Source of the DNA: Eutreptiella sp. 'Long Island Sound 2002'
Lineage: Eukaryota; Euglenozoa; Euglenophyceae; Eutreptiales; Eutreptiaceae
Assembly (NCBI GenBank): GCA_964036045.1
Contig: OZ038379.1
Span: 21,775,976-21,839,975 of the forward strand
Direction: 5' to 3'
Length of the DNA: 64,000 nt
Below are positions 32,091-43,162 of the stretch, piece by piece (position 1 is the stretch's first letter; the number at the start of each line of letters is the position of its first letter). The translations under genes and the position numbers were made by a program. Below the pieces are notes generated by a model. That model saw only the letters and a list, made by a program, of their open reading frames with translations. It was not told the DNA's origin and searched no databases.

Positions 32091-32622
32091 TGTAAGTGCG
32101 GCTAGCCCCATCTGCTCAGATTTTCAGACATTCTGCCCAGATTGGCTACATTTTGGTCATTTTCTTTGCTTCGGCGGATTCGCCGCCTCGCAGCTCAGTC
32201 ACAGGATATTTCCTATATATTTCTGATATGCCGGATTTGATTCCGCGGTCCATTTCCCGTAAATCCGCCGCATTCCGCTATTTTAGCTGGAATCGCCATT
32301 TGCCGTTGACGCGCGCTCGCGGCCCAGATCGGCCATACAATTTTACATAAATGGATTATTTAAATTCATTCGGACAGTTTTGGACACTCAGATGTATTTA
32401 GAATAATTCCCCTCAATTTTCTTCATAGACTGGGATTTTCTGCCGGACCACAATCAGCATGGACCTTGCTTCTGTTGTCGCTGCTCTCGCCTCCGTTGGT
32501 GTCCGTGTCTCTGGTTCCAACCCCAATAACAACATCCAGGGAGACTCCTCGCGTGCCTGCCCCACTGGTCTTGCCGGCCCCGAGCCCTCCGGCACCCACA
32601 TCGACCCAGGGCAGCACTTTCA
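32091..32622 (+). repeat. Element 1 3' LTR
   Basis: 532 bp, identical by eye to the 5' LTR, followed by the CATTG target duplication. Its internal ATG (32459) opens a 121-codon frame running into flanking DNA, which is a by-product of gag starting inside the LTR. Confidence 0.95.
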
Positions 32623-32627
32623 CATTG

Positions 32628-33250
32628 TCGCGCATGGATACATGACGGCAAATGTAGAAATGAAATCAAAGTGCAGAAGAATGGTGTTTTTGCAAGAGGC
32701 ATCCCATATTTTGACAATACTCCACAAAATGGTCCTTCAAAGCTATTTAGTACGTAATTTGTCGAAATCATCCCACCCTTTTTTGTCGTTAACACATGCA
32801 AAAATCAGGGTAATCAGGTCATAAACTCAGCAGTCCGTTTGGCGCCTTTTGGAATTTTCGGTGATTGACTACATTAGCCTACTACAAACGGGCGGACATC
32901 GCTGAAAAAAAAATGCACCACTGTCGGCCTCCTAAGTTATACTTTTTTTCTTCATAAAAAAGAGCTTTCAATTGTTGAAAAAGCAGCATGTTCTATTGTC
33001 TTTATGAAGACAACAGAACAAGCAAACGAATTCTTCATGCAGATTGCAGCTTGTTTACAAATCAATTGTGTTGACATCGATTGTACATGCTCTGAAAGGA
33101 GGTTGGATAGCAATGACAAATAACAACGGCAACTGTACCTTAGGACTTGCCGGAACGGACCAAGTTGATGCTAAGGACCAAATAAGATATGGCATACACA
33201 ATATGCTCTTGAATATTGTGCACCTGTATGGAGAAGTGGTCGTTGCTCCA
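32628..33250. other. Spacer between elements 1 and 2, no gene
   Basis: AT-rich host DNA of about 0.6 kb. A single open frame (33044-33442) runs into the LTR of element 2 and shows no family resemblance. Confidence 0.55.
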
Positions 33251-33255
33251 ACAAT

Positions 33256-35623
33256 TGAAGCCGGTTCAGACCCCCGTGGCCATCTTGGGGTCACTTGGGG
33301 TGTGTATCTATGTGCCGGCAAGCCGCCATTGGCTGATATCATACTCTCCCATCCACCTGACCTAACCCGATGTGATAGTGTGATAGGTTTGGCCATTCCG
33401 GCTACGAGCGGCCATATTCAGTACCGGGGCGCCGCCAGCTGAGATTTATATATCAGAATATCAGGAATCAACAGGGTTTTATTATCATGATGTTTCCGTA
33501 ATTTTTAAGCCTTTCGTTCTGATGGTCAATGTATCGGCGACCGTCAGTTGGCTCGCGATTTTGCGTTAACCGATTGGTTAACTGTTATTTCCAGATATTT
33601 TGGCGGATACTCCGTTGAAGGGTCAGATTTCATCAGCAAAGGGTTCGTTGCTTCCGCAATTTTCTAAATAAGCACTCGAAATTTTGATCTGAATTTTTCG
33701 CGATGTCGAAATCGGATTTTCGACTTCGACATCGCCGCACTTGATTTGGTCTTCTTCGAGTGGTCATACTCTTTTCCCTATGCCCGAATCAGGTTTCCCT
33801 TCTACTTGCCACCCATTTGACTTGGAGATATAAGGGAAACAAAAGTGAATCGTGGGACCACTTTGAAGGGCCATATCTACGAGCGAGTGTGAGGAAAGAG
33901 AATAAGGAAAGTTGCGTTGCAAGCGCCTTGGTCTCAACTTAATTTAGGAAGCATCAAACGCCTTTGGTGTGTACACATGTCCGGTGTAGCAAGGGATAAG
34001 GGTCAAGAGGGTATAAAGTGATATATAACTCTCTTCGACCATGCAACCGAATATTTTATTGCGACTTTCGAGTGTACCGCATGAGTGTTGGGGTTGCATA
34101 GATACTTTCCTTGGGTTCCCACGTATTTTTAACGTGAAGTTATGTCCATGGAGGGGCATGGCATACCATGGTGGGAGCCACTATTTGAGGGTATGTGTTA
34201 TATGCATGGTATATGTCTTGATATGCTCACGCCCATGTTATATATCTTCGTGTGGCCGAAGAGATGGGGAGCCATACGTGACAAGGGTTTTGCCCATGTC
34301 CCAATTGTGGAATTCAAAGCGCTAGACTAAGTCTACCGCATATGTATTGCTCATGGTATGTTTGAGAAAGAGATCCATGAGTGCACTCCCATTTTCATGG
34401 GGCATGTAGATATGAGTGGCGAAGGTATCTCCATGCGCCCGATTGGGGATCCAAGTGGGGGAATTGTTCGCAAATGGTTCCAATCATTTGTGTATTGAAC
34501 CATGAGCGGATATCATGGGTGAGCATAGAGATATACTATCATGACAACTTTGTATTTGGACATATTTTCATGTTTTTGACCTCAATTTTTGCTCATTTTT
34601 GCATTTTGTGTACTTACCTGGTCGGCAAACAGCAAGAAGCCTATGAAGAGTCGAACCATGGTATGTTGTTCATATGTTGGCATATACTTTGGAGTTGAAC
34701 ACCACCATATGCCGGATCACGTACTCCATTTGGCTTGGCGCACGAAGGATTTCAAGAATTGGTCTCAAGATCATGGGCTGACTTGGGCAGTGTGTGGCGC
34801 CCATATCCGAAGGGGTTTCGAGGGTAAAGTGGGGATGTACATGGGCATTGGCCTTTGGTCTCTATTCTCCATGAATAGTAGACTTCGATTCCATGCATGC
34901 TTTGAGGCTTCGGATAAGTGGTAACTTCAATTTTGAGCATATATTTGATATATGGCCAATGTGGTGTGAACTGGCAGTTTTTTGGCATGTTATGAGTTCA
35001 AACTCATGGGGCATATCTCCAAGCCCATTCGACTCCAAGTCCAACCAAGGTTATGTCAGGGTAGGGCATGGTCCTGAGTGTCACTCTAGGCCATGACACG
35101 CCACCTCCCCTATTGGGCTAGGATTTATAGGCTTGGGAGTGAACACATTTTTGGGGTTTGTGTAGTGACTTGTGACACATGGCATTCAGCCATCTTATTT
35201 GACCTGGTTCAGGGCAATATGTTGGTGAGTCAAGGGAAGGTCTTGAGTCCAGGGAATGAGGGGTTTATGGCTGGGAATGTGTATGTTTACCTCGTTCCCC
35301 AACTTTGCTTTATTTGTGTTCATATGCCAATTTCAGGGCTTTCCTCTTTGGTGCAATTCTTGTACATGCCCGCCATCGTGAGACGACCGGTGTGCTGAAC
35401 GGAAGCCCGCAGCCTGATTTGGATTGTGAATTGGGCTATTGCTGTACTTGTGGGATCTGGTTGCTGTTCAGGGTTGAAGGAGGATTACATTTTCTATATT
35501 TTTGGATTTGGGACCCTGGACTTTGAGGATTTTGAGAAATGCAATCGTTGATCCGGAGTAAATCAGCAGGGGTAACAGGCGGAAGGGGCACAGCGGGGGC
35601 CGGTCCTGGTAGGGACCTTCTTT
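33256..35623 (+). repeat. Element 2 5' LTR
   Basis: 2368 bp, long for this superfamily. It holds a TATAAAG box at 34012 and a perfect 11-bp inverted repeat (33700-33710 and 33725-33735). The gag ATG lies at 35539, 85 bases before the LTR end. No other coding content is recognised. Confidence 0.93.
34012..34018 (+). promoter_or_regulatory. TATA-like box in element 2 LTR
   Basis: TATAAAG, at the same LTR offset in both copies (34012 and 51212). It is the best core-promoter candidate and would place transcription start far upstream of the gag ATG in the LTR. Inferred from sequence only. Confidence 0.4.
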
Positions 35624-36815
35624 ATGGTAGCAGAGGCTTACCTGCTGCCCCTACCTACCGCCGACCCGGGGACTTGGGCCCTCATGAGCCCTGCCCAAGT
35701 ACGCCCCGGGTGCGTATTGTGGACTCGGTGGAGACCACGCCGGAGATTGGAGCCATAGAAGAACCGAGACGTTCAAGAGCATGGCGAACTCCGGAAGTTG
35801 AAGCCCGAAGAGAAGTACGACATTCGGGAAGAGGAGGACGTGACATGGAGGACCTGGTCTCCATGTGTGAGCGTCGCTGCCGAAAGGCATGCAACCTCCG
35901 CTCTGCCGCGGAGGACTCTGACGAGGCCTGCCATCCAGGCAGCAGTGGAGGACGGGCCTGGCGCTACCGGAAGCGCGGGTCACCCAAGTCCGCGGCAAGG
36001 GACGCCGGGGCTATGGACACGGACCCCAGCCCGGTCAGGCTGTGGGAATCCGAGGGGCACTCCGAGGGCTATGGGACAGCCTACGAGCCACCCTCGGAGT
36101 CGGAGATGTCCGCGCCGATCGCCAGGGCGCATACGGCCCCCGAGCCCGCCCTGAAGCACGACGCCGAGGTCTTGGAGAGGCCAGCCAGGGCCCGGAGGGC
36201 ACCTGTGCCCCGGCATACGGGACCAGAGACGGACGCCATAGGCGATACGCCCATGGGCGATGAGTCTGAGGTGCCGGGAACCGCGGGATGTGCTGAATCC
36301 GGCGGAAAGCACGCTGCGTGCCACTGCGAGCACGTGTCCTTCCTCATGGGCAAGTACCCGAAGATGGGGATGGACGCCATCGTGCATCGTCTTGACCGCC
36401 TGGACAACGCCAAGGACGGTCTAGAGGAGGACGTCGCGGGGATCCTGGACGACCAGTCGGCCGCGGAGAAAGACATTGAGGAGCTGCAAGCGGAACGGGA
36501 CCGGTACCGGGAGAATCTGGAGCTGGCCCTGGAGAAGCAGCAGCGAGTGGTGGACAGCCTCCTCCACCTGGTGGAGGACATGTCGGGACGCCTGAAAAGG
36601 CTGGAGGAGCTACAGCCCCTCGCCTCGGGTCCGGAGCTCCCGGCAAAGCCGGCCGCGCCAGAGCTGGTGGAGCGGGTTAAGACCCTCAGGAGCGCCATGG
36701 AGAAACCCATGGGCGGCCCTGCAGAGGCACCATACGCGCCTCCGCGTGTTGACCCGGGTGCGCTGCCGTTTGTTCCCATGTTCAGCGAATCCACAATGCT
36801 CGGGGACCACACGGC
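35539..36815 (+). pseudogene. Element 2 truncated gag copy
   Basis: The first 425 codons of gag, starting in the LTR and reading through the primer site. They differ from the full copy at 41886 by one visible change (V versus G at 36169/42516). The frame loses homology at 36815, where foreign sequence begins in another frame. It runs on meaninglessly to a stop near 37584. It could still yield an N-terminal Gag fragment with the coiled coil but no capsid domain. Confidence 0.88.
35625..35637 (+). promoter_or_regulatory. Element 2 primer binding site, copy 1
   Basis: TGGTAGCAGAGGC one base after the LTR, the same site as in element 1. It lies within the gag frame (encoding GSRG). Confidence 0.85.
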
Positions 36816-39650
36816 GCACACACGCAACACCCACACGACCCACAGGGACGCCCAGACCCCCAGCCAGCACAACACCCACCCCCGCCCCCCCCACCACCAA
36901 CAGCGCCACCCCCACACCACCCCCCCCCGCCCCCCCCCCGAGACCAGGCCACGGACACAACACGCGGCAGCCAGCACCAACCAATCGATGTCGATGCCCC
37001 CGCCGACACATGCCACCGCGAATCCCCCCTCCCGCGGCCGCCGCAAGAGACCCCATCACCGGACCCCGCGCGCGACAACGATGACCACCCCCCCCAACCC
37101 ACACCACCCCCCCCATCACACCCCGCACCACCAGTCGCCGCACCGGCCGAGCCCTACGCCCTGCACAACCCCGCAGCGGTACGGCAGCACCTCCGGGGGG
37201 TCGGGGAACAGGACGTCGTGCTGTACCTCCGCACCTCCGGCACCAGCACCCCCATCCGGGCGGCCACCCTGGTCCAGGCGGCCACCCTGGGGGAAGGCGT
37301 CAGAGACTTCCTCTTCGACGCCTTCCTCCACGTCGCCCGACACGAGCGCCCCCCACGCGCCACCCCGGACGGCGAGAGCCCGCCCCCCACGGGGAGCCGG
37401 ATCTGGGTACCCCCCATCGACTGGGGGCGACACCTGGTCGGACACCCCGTGCCAGAGCGGGACAGCACCCAGGGCCGCACCCGCTACCGCGAGCCCAACA
37501 TGGCCCACCCCCCACCCGACGCCACCCCCAACAGCACCAAGGAGTGGGAGCGGGAAACATGGGTGGCCCGGATGGCCTCCCTAAGCAACTTCCGGCACCA
37601 CGTCCCGGGGGACATCCCCACCCCCGACGAGCAGCAGCCAGCCCCCTCCACGTACATGACCCTCATGTACAATCTGCACTACACCCTCTCCACCACCACC
37701 TACCACGCACCCACAGACCACTGGGTGGTACACGGCACCGACTCCCTCCTCCCCGCCGACTACACCCCCCCCACACACAACCCGGGCCCCGACACGTACG
37801 CCAGGGGGGAAGACCCGGACGACCCCCACATCTGGGGCACGTGGGAACCCGAATCCCTGGACGCGCTGCTCTCCATCCGCAGCAGCTACCAGGGCCTTGG
37901 TAGGGCGATGTATTGCCTCGCCAAGTGGACCCAACGGACCTGGGGGATCCCCGCGGACCGATGGGTGTGGGTGGTCACGCTGCGCCCCCAGCAGATGGAA
38001 GCCCCCCCAAACCGCGGGGGACCCACCCCCCCACGCCCCACCACCCCACAACTATGCCCGTACATGGTGGCAGCCCGCCTCATGGCGCTGCTATGGCCGG
38101 GCCCCCACACCCCCACCCAAAACTACCCCCACCTCACAGAGGGGGACATGCCCGGCATCCAGCGATGCTTCTTCGAGACCCTCGACTACCTCCAGCAGAC
38201 ACACCCCCGCGTCCTGGAGCAGATATGGCCACCCCCCGGGTAACCCACGTGCCCGCACAGCCGAGACAACACCGCCACGCCAGCACCAGCACGCACGGAT
38301 CACCAGGGAAAACGCGCGCACACGCCCGATGCCCGAACCTGCACCCGCGTTCTCGCTACTTACAGGACCCAGCATCATACGCCCGCCCCCGAGGCCCGGG
38401 ACCCTCCGCCGTCTCCCGCGGCCCTCTCCTCCGCCTCCGACTCCACAACCTCCACCACCACGACCACCTCATCCACCACCACCACCACCACGTCCTCATC
38501 CAGCACTCCACCCCCGAGGCCGCGGAAGACACCTCCCAAACGGGCCTCCAAACCCGCCCCCACCGCGAGCAGCCCCACCGCCGCCAAAGCCCACGCCCCG
38601 GCGAAGCCCATACCCACGACCCAGCCGAAGCCCAAGGCCGCCGCCAAAGGGCAGCCCGCAGCCAAGCCCAAGCCCAGGCCCAAACCCGGCGCCACGACGG
38701 CAGCTCGGGCCCGGCCCCCCCAGGATGTCCTCTACGACATCCGGCCCCAGCCGTCCCAGGCCCGAAGGCAGCAGCGCCCAGCGCGGCGCCCCCCCACCGT
38801 CACCGACACCACCGCCGCCACCTTCATGGCGGAGCGCGCCGCGGCCGAAGCGCGGCGCGCCTCGTCCCACCACCTCCCAAAGCCCGCACCCCGGGCCCAC
38901 GGACCGCTCCAGGGTCCACCAGCAGCGCCCACCCCCCCCTACCGGCCCCCGATGACAGCCCACATGCAACGCATGCCCCACTACCGCCGCCGCCACGAAT
39001 CCCCGCCCAACCCCGAGGCGGAGACCGTACGCGCACACCCGCGGGTCCACATCCGCGTGCACCCCCACTCCCCACGCACCCCCACGGAACAGGACTACGA
39101 GGAATCCCCCAGGCCCGCCACCGCCGCCGGCCCCCACGACCCCATCACACCCACCCACGCACACTCCTCCGCCCAAGACCGCAGGCCCGCCCAGGAACAG
39201 TGGTGGCAGCGCTGGACCCACACGCAGCTCTGGGAGCTGCGGAAGTGGGCCCGGGGAGAGCCCTCCCTCGAGGGCCTGGTCCATCGACCCCGCAAGGGGT
39301 CGGTGGAAAACTGCCGCCTCCGGCCGGCGGGGGGGTGGATGCCGCAGGCCGCATGGGAAGCCATGCTGGCCGATGCGCTCCACCCCCTGGGAGTCCACAC
39401 CCGCAACCTCCCCGCGCCCCAGGACCACCCGTACGTCCTCAGGCGCCTGCGGGAGACCCTCCAGGAAGCACGGCGAGACGGCATCCGTCTGTGGGACATC
39501 ACCCAAAGCCCAGCCCCGCACGCACACACCCCCTCACCACCCCACAAGCGTCGGCGCACCGACACCGGCGACACCCACAACACCCCAGAAGCCCTGCGCG
39601 CCACACAACACGACGCGCCTGACCCCCCGGCCAGCGGCGCCGCCATCTAA
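36816..39650 (+). CDS. Unidentified protein frame in captured block (5' truncated, possible intron)
   Basis: One frame is open from the left junction to 38240, meets TAA at 38241-38243, and resumes to a TAA at 39648-39650. An intron of 126 bp (38240-38365, G|GTAACC...CTACTTACAG) would remove the stop and keep the frame. The protein starts Pro/His-rich and has a globular-looking section (VRQHLRGVGEQDVVLYLRTS; WIPADRWVW-like regions; IQRCFFETLDYLQQ). A Ser/Thr then Lys/Pro/Ala-rich low-complexity linker follows, and then a second globular section (QLWELRKWARGEPSLEGLV...LRRLRETLQEARRDGIRLWDI). I recognise no family. The start is missing because the frame begins at the junction. Confidence 0.5.
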
Positions 39651-39838
39651 CCCCGTTATCCAGCACAGCACCACCACGGGGCGCCACGCCAGGCCCCGCC
39701 CAGAAGTCACCAAACAAACCGGACGCCGAAGGAAGCCAACGCACAAGACAACGAGCACCACTACGCCCAAAGGCGCCGAACCCGGGCCCGATACCGTGGG
39801 CTCCTCTCCACCATCAGCACGACACACACGTCACTGAC

Positions 39839-40276
39839 GTCACTCCTCCGCCATGCCCCCTCCCACGCCACCGCCCCGCCCCCCCCCCCCTCCCGCCGCA
39901 CGTCCCCACGCCGCCCAGCACCCAGCCCCACACACTGCGCCACAGCATCGCCCTAGTCCGGCTCCTCCACCATCGCGGCGCTTGGCACCTCACAGTAGAC
40001 CGCCGTCCTATGGTCCCGCTCCCCCCAGCACCACTCCCAGGGCCGCACCCGACCCACGCCGTGTTCGCCCCCACGTCGCGGGCCGCGGACATCCTCCCGC
40101 TCCCCACCACCACCCCTCCCGGGCATCGCATACTACTTACCGCCAACCCCTCGGTCCTCAGTGAGGTCCCCATCGGGCACGCCGACGCCCTGCACGTGCG
40201 CCCGCAGCTGCCCAACCTGCACGCTGCGTACGCCCCCGGCGCGCCCGCCGACCCCTCCGTGTGGGACTCCCAGTGA
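39839..40276 (+). CDS. Second unidentified frame in captured block
   Basis: An open frame of about 145 codons ending at TGA 40274-40276. The latter part reads like protein (LRHSIALVRLLHHRGAWHLT, then FAPTSRAADILPL and SVLSEVPIGHADALHVRPQL). No ATG occurs before 40010. It may be a further exon of the upstream frame or a separate ORF. No family recognised. Confidence 0.3.
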   Translation, partial: VTPPPCPLPRHRPAPPPLPPHVPTPPSTQPHTLRHSIALVRLLHHRGAWHLTVDRRPMVPLPPAPLPGPHPTHAVFAPTSRAADILPLPTTTPPGHRILLTANPSVLSEVPIGHADALHVRPQLPNLHAAYAPGAPADPSVWDSQ

Positions 40277-40400
40277 GGCCACCGGCCAACGGCCGGCCCA
40301 CACGCACCACCACGCACCCGCCTCGGGCGCACGACTCCGTGGACGCCGCTACCCACACGCCCGGCCCCGCGCAACCGCCTAACCGAGCCAGAACACAAGC

Positions 40401-40751
40401 ACAAATCAAACCCGAGCCACACCCCGAAACCGCTAACCCTTGACTCCTAACCAAACCCGCCGAGGGAACAACGCAACCACAGCCCACACCCACAGCCCAC
40501 ACAGCCGCCTAACCAGCCAGCACCAGAAGCAAAGAAACACCACACCAAATCCACCCTGACCCAAGCCTAACCGGGCCAAAGCCCCAACACAAATCAAACC
40601 CGAGCCACAACCCGAAACCGTCAACCCTTGACTCCAAACCAGGCCCGCTGAGGGAAATGCGTAGACACAGCCCACAGCCACAGCCCACACAGCCGCCTAA
40701 CCAGCCAGCACCAGAAGCAAAGAGACACCTAACCAAACCCACCCTGACCCA
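40401..40751. repeat. Tandem repeat, 188-bp unit, two copies
   Basis: ACAAATCAAACCCGAGCCAC begins at 40401 and again at 40589. Both copies carry GCCGCCTAACCAGCCAGCAC and end in ACCCTGACCCA. It lies 3' of the coding-like frames of the captured block. Confidence 0.85.
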
Positions 40752-40930
40752 TACCCATGTACATCAGGACACGCGAGCCGCACCCCTGGGGCGCGACCGC
40801 CGCCACAGCACCGGCGACACACGCCAGAGGACACAACGCTATAGCACCGCCGCACCAGCTGCCCATGCCTGTGCCTGCAGTGTACGCGCGCCTCTGTTTT
40901 CCTCTTTTTTGTTTTTTCTTTTTCTTTTTC

Positions 40931-40959
40931 AAAAAAAAAAAAAAAAAAAAAAAAAAAAA
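40931..40959 (+). repeat. Internal poly-A tract (29 A) in captured block
   Basis: A29 preceded by a T-rich stretch (about 40899-40929). If this is the tail of a captured transcript, the remaining 819 bp up to 41778 must come from elsewhere. No AATAAA lies just upstream. Confidence 0.85.
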
Positions 40960-41017
40960 CGAACATTAGGGGGGGAGGAAGAGGGACACATCCACCCAGG
41001 GCACACGCGCACCGCAC

Positions 41018-41200
41018 ACGGCACGCACACCGGTAAACAGGAGCCCAGGGGCCCAGGACACCGCACATGCAACACAACACACCGAGCGGGCACACCGGTG
41101 AACAGGAGCCAGCTGGCCCAGGACACCGCAGACGCACCACAGCAAACCGCGCGGGCACACCGGTGAACAGGAGCCCAACGGCCCAGGACGCTACACACAC
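41018..41200. repeat. Tandem repeat, about 65-bp unit, three copies
   Basis: Units begin GGGCACACCGGTGAACAGGAG or the similar CACGCACACCGGTAAACAGG and contain GGCCCAGGACACCGCA. The copies show moderate divergence. Confidence 0.75.
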
Positions 41201-41778
41201 GTAGGGCAGCCGAGGGACAGGAAAGAACCAATACCCCATGGGTCGGACGCACTGGGGCGACCCAGCCGACCCACCGGGCCAGTGGCAGGAGCGGTACTCC
41301 AAAGCCACTGGTCCGAGCCCGGCCAGGCTGCATCGAGGACCATGGCAAACGTCACCCGGAGCCATGGAAGCAACCGGTGACAGGCGAGCCGGTACACAGT
41401 CCAGGAGGGGGTCACCTGCCAAGCAGAGTGGCCCCGCAACTCAAGCCACAAGGGTGAGGCGGTCGTACCGTAGACAAGCGGGAGCAATACCCCTCGTGGT
41501 GAGAGATACTCCACACGGCTGGGCAGCCCCCCAGAGCTGCCGCCCAAAGGAGGGGGCATGTGGCCCTACCCATGGACACATGTGGGGACACCCTCCCACC
41601 TGGGACACATGGACCGGGTGGCCGCGACAATGCCTTCCCAAGCACATGCGGGAGCGGCTCAAGAGGCACCTGACATAGGGCAGTGGGAGGGACAGGACGT
41701 CCCCTTGGTAAGACCTTCTTCCTGCAATGTCAAAGGAGGCATCCCGAGCTCCCGAAGATACCTACCTACCTACCTACC
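41201..41778. other. Right end of captured block
   Basis: No recognisable gene; a 146-codon plus-strand frame (41238-41678) has no motif. The block ends in (TACC)n directly before LTR sequence resumes at 41779. Confidence 0.5.
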
Positions 41779-43162
41779 TGGGCTATTGCTGTACTTGTGG
41801 GATCTGGTTGCTGTTCAGGGTTGAAGGAGGATTACATTTTCTATATTTTTGGATTTGGGACCCTGGACTTTGAGGATTTTGAGAAATGCAATCGTTGATC
41901 CGGAGTAAATCAGCAGGGGTAACAGGCGGAAGGGGCACAGCGGGGGCCGGTCCTGGTAGGGACCTTCTTTATGGTAGCAGAGGCTTACCTGCTGCCCCTA
42001 CCTACCGCCGACCCGGGGACTTGGGCCCTCATGAGCCCTGCCCAAGTACGCCCCGGGTGCGTATTGTGGACTCGGTGGAGACCACGCCGGAGATTGGAGC
42101 CATAGAAGAACCGAGACGTTCAAGAGCATGGCGAACTCCGGAAGTTGAAGCCCGAAGAGAAGTACGACATTCGGGAAGAGGAGGACGTGACATGGAGGAC
42201 CTGGTCTCCATGTGTGAGCGTCGCTGCCGAAAGGCATGCAACCTCCGCTCTGCCGCGGAGGACTCTGACGAGGCCTGCCATCCAGGCAGCAGTGGAGGAC
42301 GGGCCTGGCGCTACCGGAAGCGCGGGTCACCCAAGTCCGCGGCAAGGGACGCCGGGGCTATGGACACGGACCCCAGCCCGGTCAGGCTGTGGGAATCCGA
42401 GGGGCACTCCGAGGGCTATGGGACAGCCTACGAGCCACCCTCGGAGTCGGAGATGTCCGCGCCGATCGCCAGGGCGCATACGGCCCCCGAGCCCGCCCTG
42501 AAGCACGACGCCGAGGGCTTGGAGAGGCCAGCCAGGGCCCGGAGGGCACCTGTGCCCCGGCATACGGGACCAGAGACGGACGCCATAGGCGATACGCCCA
42601 TGGGCGATGAGTCTGAGGTGCCGGGAACCGCGGGATGTGCTGAATCCGGCGGAAAGCACGCTGCGTGCCACTGCGAGCACGTGTCCTTCCTCATGGGCAA
42701 GTACCCGAAGATGGGGATGGACGCCATCGTGCATCGTCTTGACCGCCTGGACAACGCCAAGGACGGTCTAGAGGAGGACGTCGCGGGGATCCTGGACGAC
42801 CAGTCGGCCGCGGAGAAAGACATTGAGGAGCTGCAAGCGGAACGGGACCGGTACCGGGAGAATCTGGAGCTGGCCCTGGAGAAGCAGCAGCGAGTGGTGG
42901 ACAGCCTCCTCCACCTGGTGGAGGACATGTCGGGACGCCTGAAAAGGCTGGAGGAGCTACAGCCCCTCGCCTCGGGTCCGGAGCTCCCGGCAAAGCCGGC
43001 CGCGCCAGAGCTGGTGGAGCGGGTTAAGACCCTCAGGAGCGCCATGGAGAAACCCATGGGCGGCCCTGCAGAGGCACCATACGCGCCTCCGCGTGTTGAC
43101 CCGGGTGCGCTGCCGTTTGTTCCCATGTTCAGCGAATCCACAATGCTCGGGGACCACACGGC
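41779..43162 (+). repeat. 1384-bp direct duplication, right copy
   Basis: Starts at TGGGCTATTGCTG, in the last 192 bp of the LTR, and ends within gag. It restores the structure needed for translation of full-length gag. Offset from the left copy is 6347 bp throughout, with no indel. Confidence 0.95.

Larger units (their letters stand above)
21858..32622 (+). mobile_element. Element 1: complete Ty3/gypsy chromodomain LTR retrotransposon
   Basis: The element spans 10,765 bp. Two 532-bp LTRs (21858-22389 and 32091-32622) begin TG and end CA and look identical by eye. A 5-bp target duplication CATTG lies at 21853-21857 and 32623-32627. A primer binding site follows the 5' LTR immediately, and a polypurine tract precedes the 3' LTR. 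gag and pol are uninterrupted apart from one in-frame UAG. The order protease, methyltransferase-like domain, RT, RNase H, integrase, chromodomain puts it among Ty3/gypsy chromovirus-type elements. Identical LTRs and open frames indicate recent, possibly ongoing, activity. Confidence 0.96.
35432..36815 (+). repeat. 1384-bp direct duplication, left copy
   Basis: Identical, apart from one base noticed by eye, to 41779-43162. It covers the last 192 bp of the LTR, the primer binding site and the first part of gag. The two copies flank the 4963-bp foreign block. Confidence 0.95.
36816..41778 (+). other. Captured foreign block inside element 2
   Basis: 4963 bp, C-rich on the plus strand, with no similarity to gag, pol or LTR. 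It carries a long proline-rich coding-like frame, a second shorter frame, two tandem-repeat arrays, a 29-base poly-A and a (TACC)n end at the right junction. The left junction falls inside gag and the right junction inside the LTR. Capture by template switching during reverse transcription, or insertion coupled to duplication, would both give this layout. Origin unknown. Confidence 0.85.

Noticed and set aside
38496-39527. 343-codon minus-strand ORF in the captured block
   Set aside because: Gly/Val-rich complement of a Pro/Ala/Arg-rich frame; the plus strand reads more like protein.
37913-39622. 569-codon plus-strand ORF in the captured block
   Set aside because: It is out of frame with the better, compositionally structured frame 36816-39650 and reads as His/Pro/Arg noise.
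41886-42191. gag of element 2 starting only at the first ATG after the primer site (42192)
   Set aside because: Possible, but the LTR ATG gives an unbroken frame through the primer site and the same layout occurs in element 1, so the longer form was preferred.
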